A DNA stretch of 64,000 bases from Baylisascaris procyonis (Eukaryota > Nematoda > Chromadorea > Rhabditida > Ascarididae), in the NCBI GenBank assembly GCA_037389465.1, contig JAZARR010000184.1, positions 806,001 to 870,000 of the forward strand, given 5' to 3'. Position numbers and translations under genes: made by a program. Shown one piece after another: positions 62,701-64,000 of the stretch. A model generated the notes under the pieces. The model worked only from the letters and a program-made list of their open reading frames with translations, searched no databases and was not told the DNA's origin. Numbering within the stretch: the stretch's first letter is position 1; each line of letters opens with the position of its first letter.

Positions 62701-64000
62701 TCCTGAGCCTTCACTTACTATTTTCCTTTATGCAACAATGAGTCAACGAAAAGAAATGAATTTTTCCTCTCGTTATACGCATCATCTCACTACTATGCGA
62801 TGATTAAATCATTTCCCGCGTTAATCATTAACATTTCTTCCTCAACGAGGCGTTTTGCATGGGTGTTTTCTCGTTAAACTGGGTCACTAAAATTTTTATA
62901 TCAACTTTCGGAATAAAAAAGAAAAAGTAAATATTTTGGCCAACTGAAAAGTTATATTTCGCAAAAAGCTGAATGGCTGTTTCACTTTTCAAAAAAAAAA
63001 GCAAAAAACAACCAATAGATCAGTTAGGCTACGTTCATAATTAAGGCTAACTGCATATATACAGATACAGTGGAGGTATTTCTTACACAGGAATTGACAT
63101 GAAGCATTTTTCATAGAGGAGTTGACATGCTTGCAACGCTAATTGCCCACTATAGATCGATTTCTTGAAAACAACTAGTTTATTAAGAAGATTTTCACCT
63201 ATTTTTTTCGGTTTATGAAGTTTTTATCTTTTTTTTTTCAAAAGAAAGTTTGCACGTTGTTTTCATGAAGGAGAACTTTTATCAATTGATTTTTCAGGTG
63301 TTGGTGGTAATCTAGTTGCCGTACAAGCTAGTCGAATTTCAACCTCTCTATATCAGACTGCGAAAATTGGTTCTCTTCCCAATGGGCCTCTCTTCCGATT
63401 TATTAGTCCACTGAGGGCGTTTTTTTCCTCAGGTTCACTTAATTTCGACTTTTATATTGGTATTTTCAATTTCTCTACTCATTACTAGTTGCCTCTATTA
63501 TTTCTGCAAAGCCATAAGACTTGCTCTGGGCCTAAGCATACATGCAATTCCTATACGTGGATGAAATTAATTGCAGTAGATTCACTGAATTTACGAAATG
63601 TCACATTTGGTTTGAATGGATGAAAATTTAGTGTAACGCCGAATATTGATTGATTTTCTTAATTTTCCGTCTGCAGAATGCGTAATATCAAGCGTGGAGT
63701 ACAACTATATAATTGTTCTAATTTACTCGCTAATCAAGTGTGGACTGTATTTGACAACGAAATTTGAAATGATCTCACGTCTGCGTGAGCAACTAATAGA
63801 TTATTTAAATATGAGACAAATTAACTCTTGTGTAATAAGGAATCATTATTAATATTTTAAGGAACAAATAGTTGAGACTGGAAAAGTAAATTAGTTTTTT
63901 TTTATTTTTTAATTTTTTATCGATTTTCTGAAATTTTCAGAAAATGATTCTGTAGCAGCACGGATTCTTCTACTGATGAGTATTCCGGGTCACCTCATAT
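56730..64000 (+). CDS. SLC41/MgtE-family magnesium transporter, eight exons, both ends incomplete
   Basis: Exons: 56730-56960, 57856-58032, 59561-59704, 61438-61623, 62145-62329, 62608-62681, 63298-63432, 63941-64000 (cut by the window). Phases agree throughout. SLC41 proteins are plasma-membrane or organellar Mg2+ transporters related to bacterial MgtE, with two homologous membrane domains. The first domain shows [40 protein letters not shown] and [19 protein letters not shown], the family's signature blocks. The second begins with GGGFILKVA and [17 protein letters not shown] and ends in the window with [12 protein letters not shown]. Hydrophobic membrane stretches are visible, such as [14 protein letters not shown] and [16 protein letters not shown]. 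The N-terminal cytoplasmic part before 56730 and the C-terminal half of domain two are missing. The first exon carries an unusual segment ([20 protein letters not shown]) before the conserved core. Confidence 0.93.
58351..58429. repeat. Short direct repeat in a transporter intron
   Basis: TGATTTAAGCTGAAAACA occurs at 58351-58368 and again at 58412-58429, with related AAAACTTTGA words between. Confidence 0.8.

Overview
This window looks like nuclear DNA from a nematode. The evidence is AT-rich sequence, genes cut into short exons by introns with TTTTCAG-type acceptors, trans-splice-like acceptors just upstream of start codons, and nematode-like gene content. I see no operon-style bacterial organisation, ribosomal RNA or CRISPR. 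Four protein genes and one tRNA are firm. The rest is long introns, repeats and weak gene candidates.

Layout. 1-198 (minus): one exon of mitochondrial Mn superoxide dismutase, cut by the window edge. 0.2-17 kb: mostly non-coding, with polypurine tracts, AT microsatellites, a repeat block at 6-8.5 kb, a T-rich tract, a cluster of long hairpins at 10.5-11.4 kb and a tRNA-Gly(UCC) at 11822. 17273-22092 (plus): a six-exon bZIP transcription factor. 22.1-28.2 kb: intergenic, with tRNA-derived relics and a 33-bp tandem array of stem-loops. 28359-36607 (plus): a complete nine-exon receptor-regulated SMAD of the Smad2/3 type. 36.6-55.4 kb: gene-poor, holding a two-exon orphan gene candidate (40556-40985) and another unrecognised candidate (53.9-55.4 kb). 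56730-64000 (plus): eight exons of an SLC41/MgtE-family magnesium transporter, running off the end.

The firm genes have separate jobs: oxidative defence, transcription, TGF-beta signalling and divalent cation transport. Nothing in the window shows that they act together.

The most unusual signal is a set of inverted repeats whose loops carry the same GC-rich core (GCGGCGG or its complement) in an otherwise AT-rich background. The stems differ between copies, and in one pair of related copies they differ in a compensating way. A second, independent set is the 33-bp tandem array at 26.4 kb, where stems also change in a paired fashion. Both deserve structure-aware searches.
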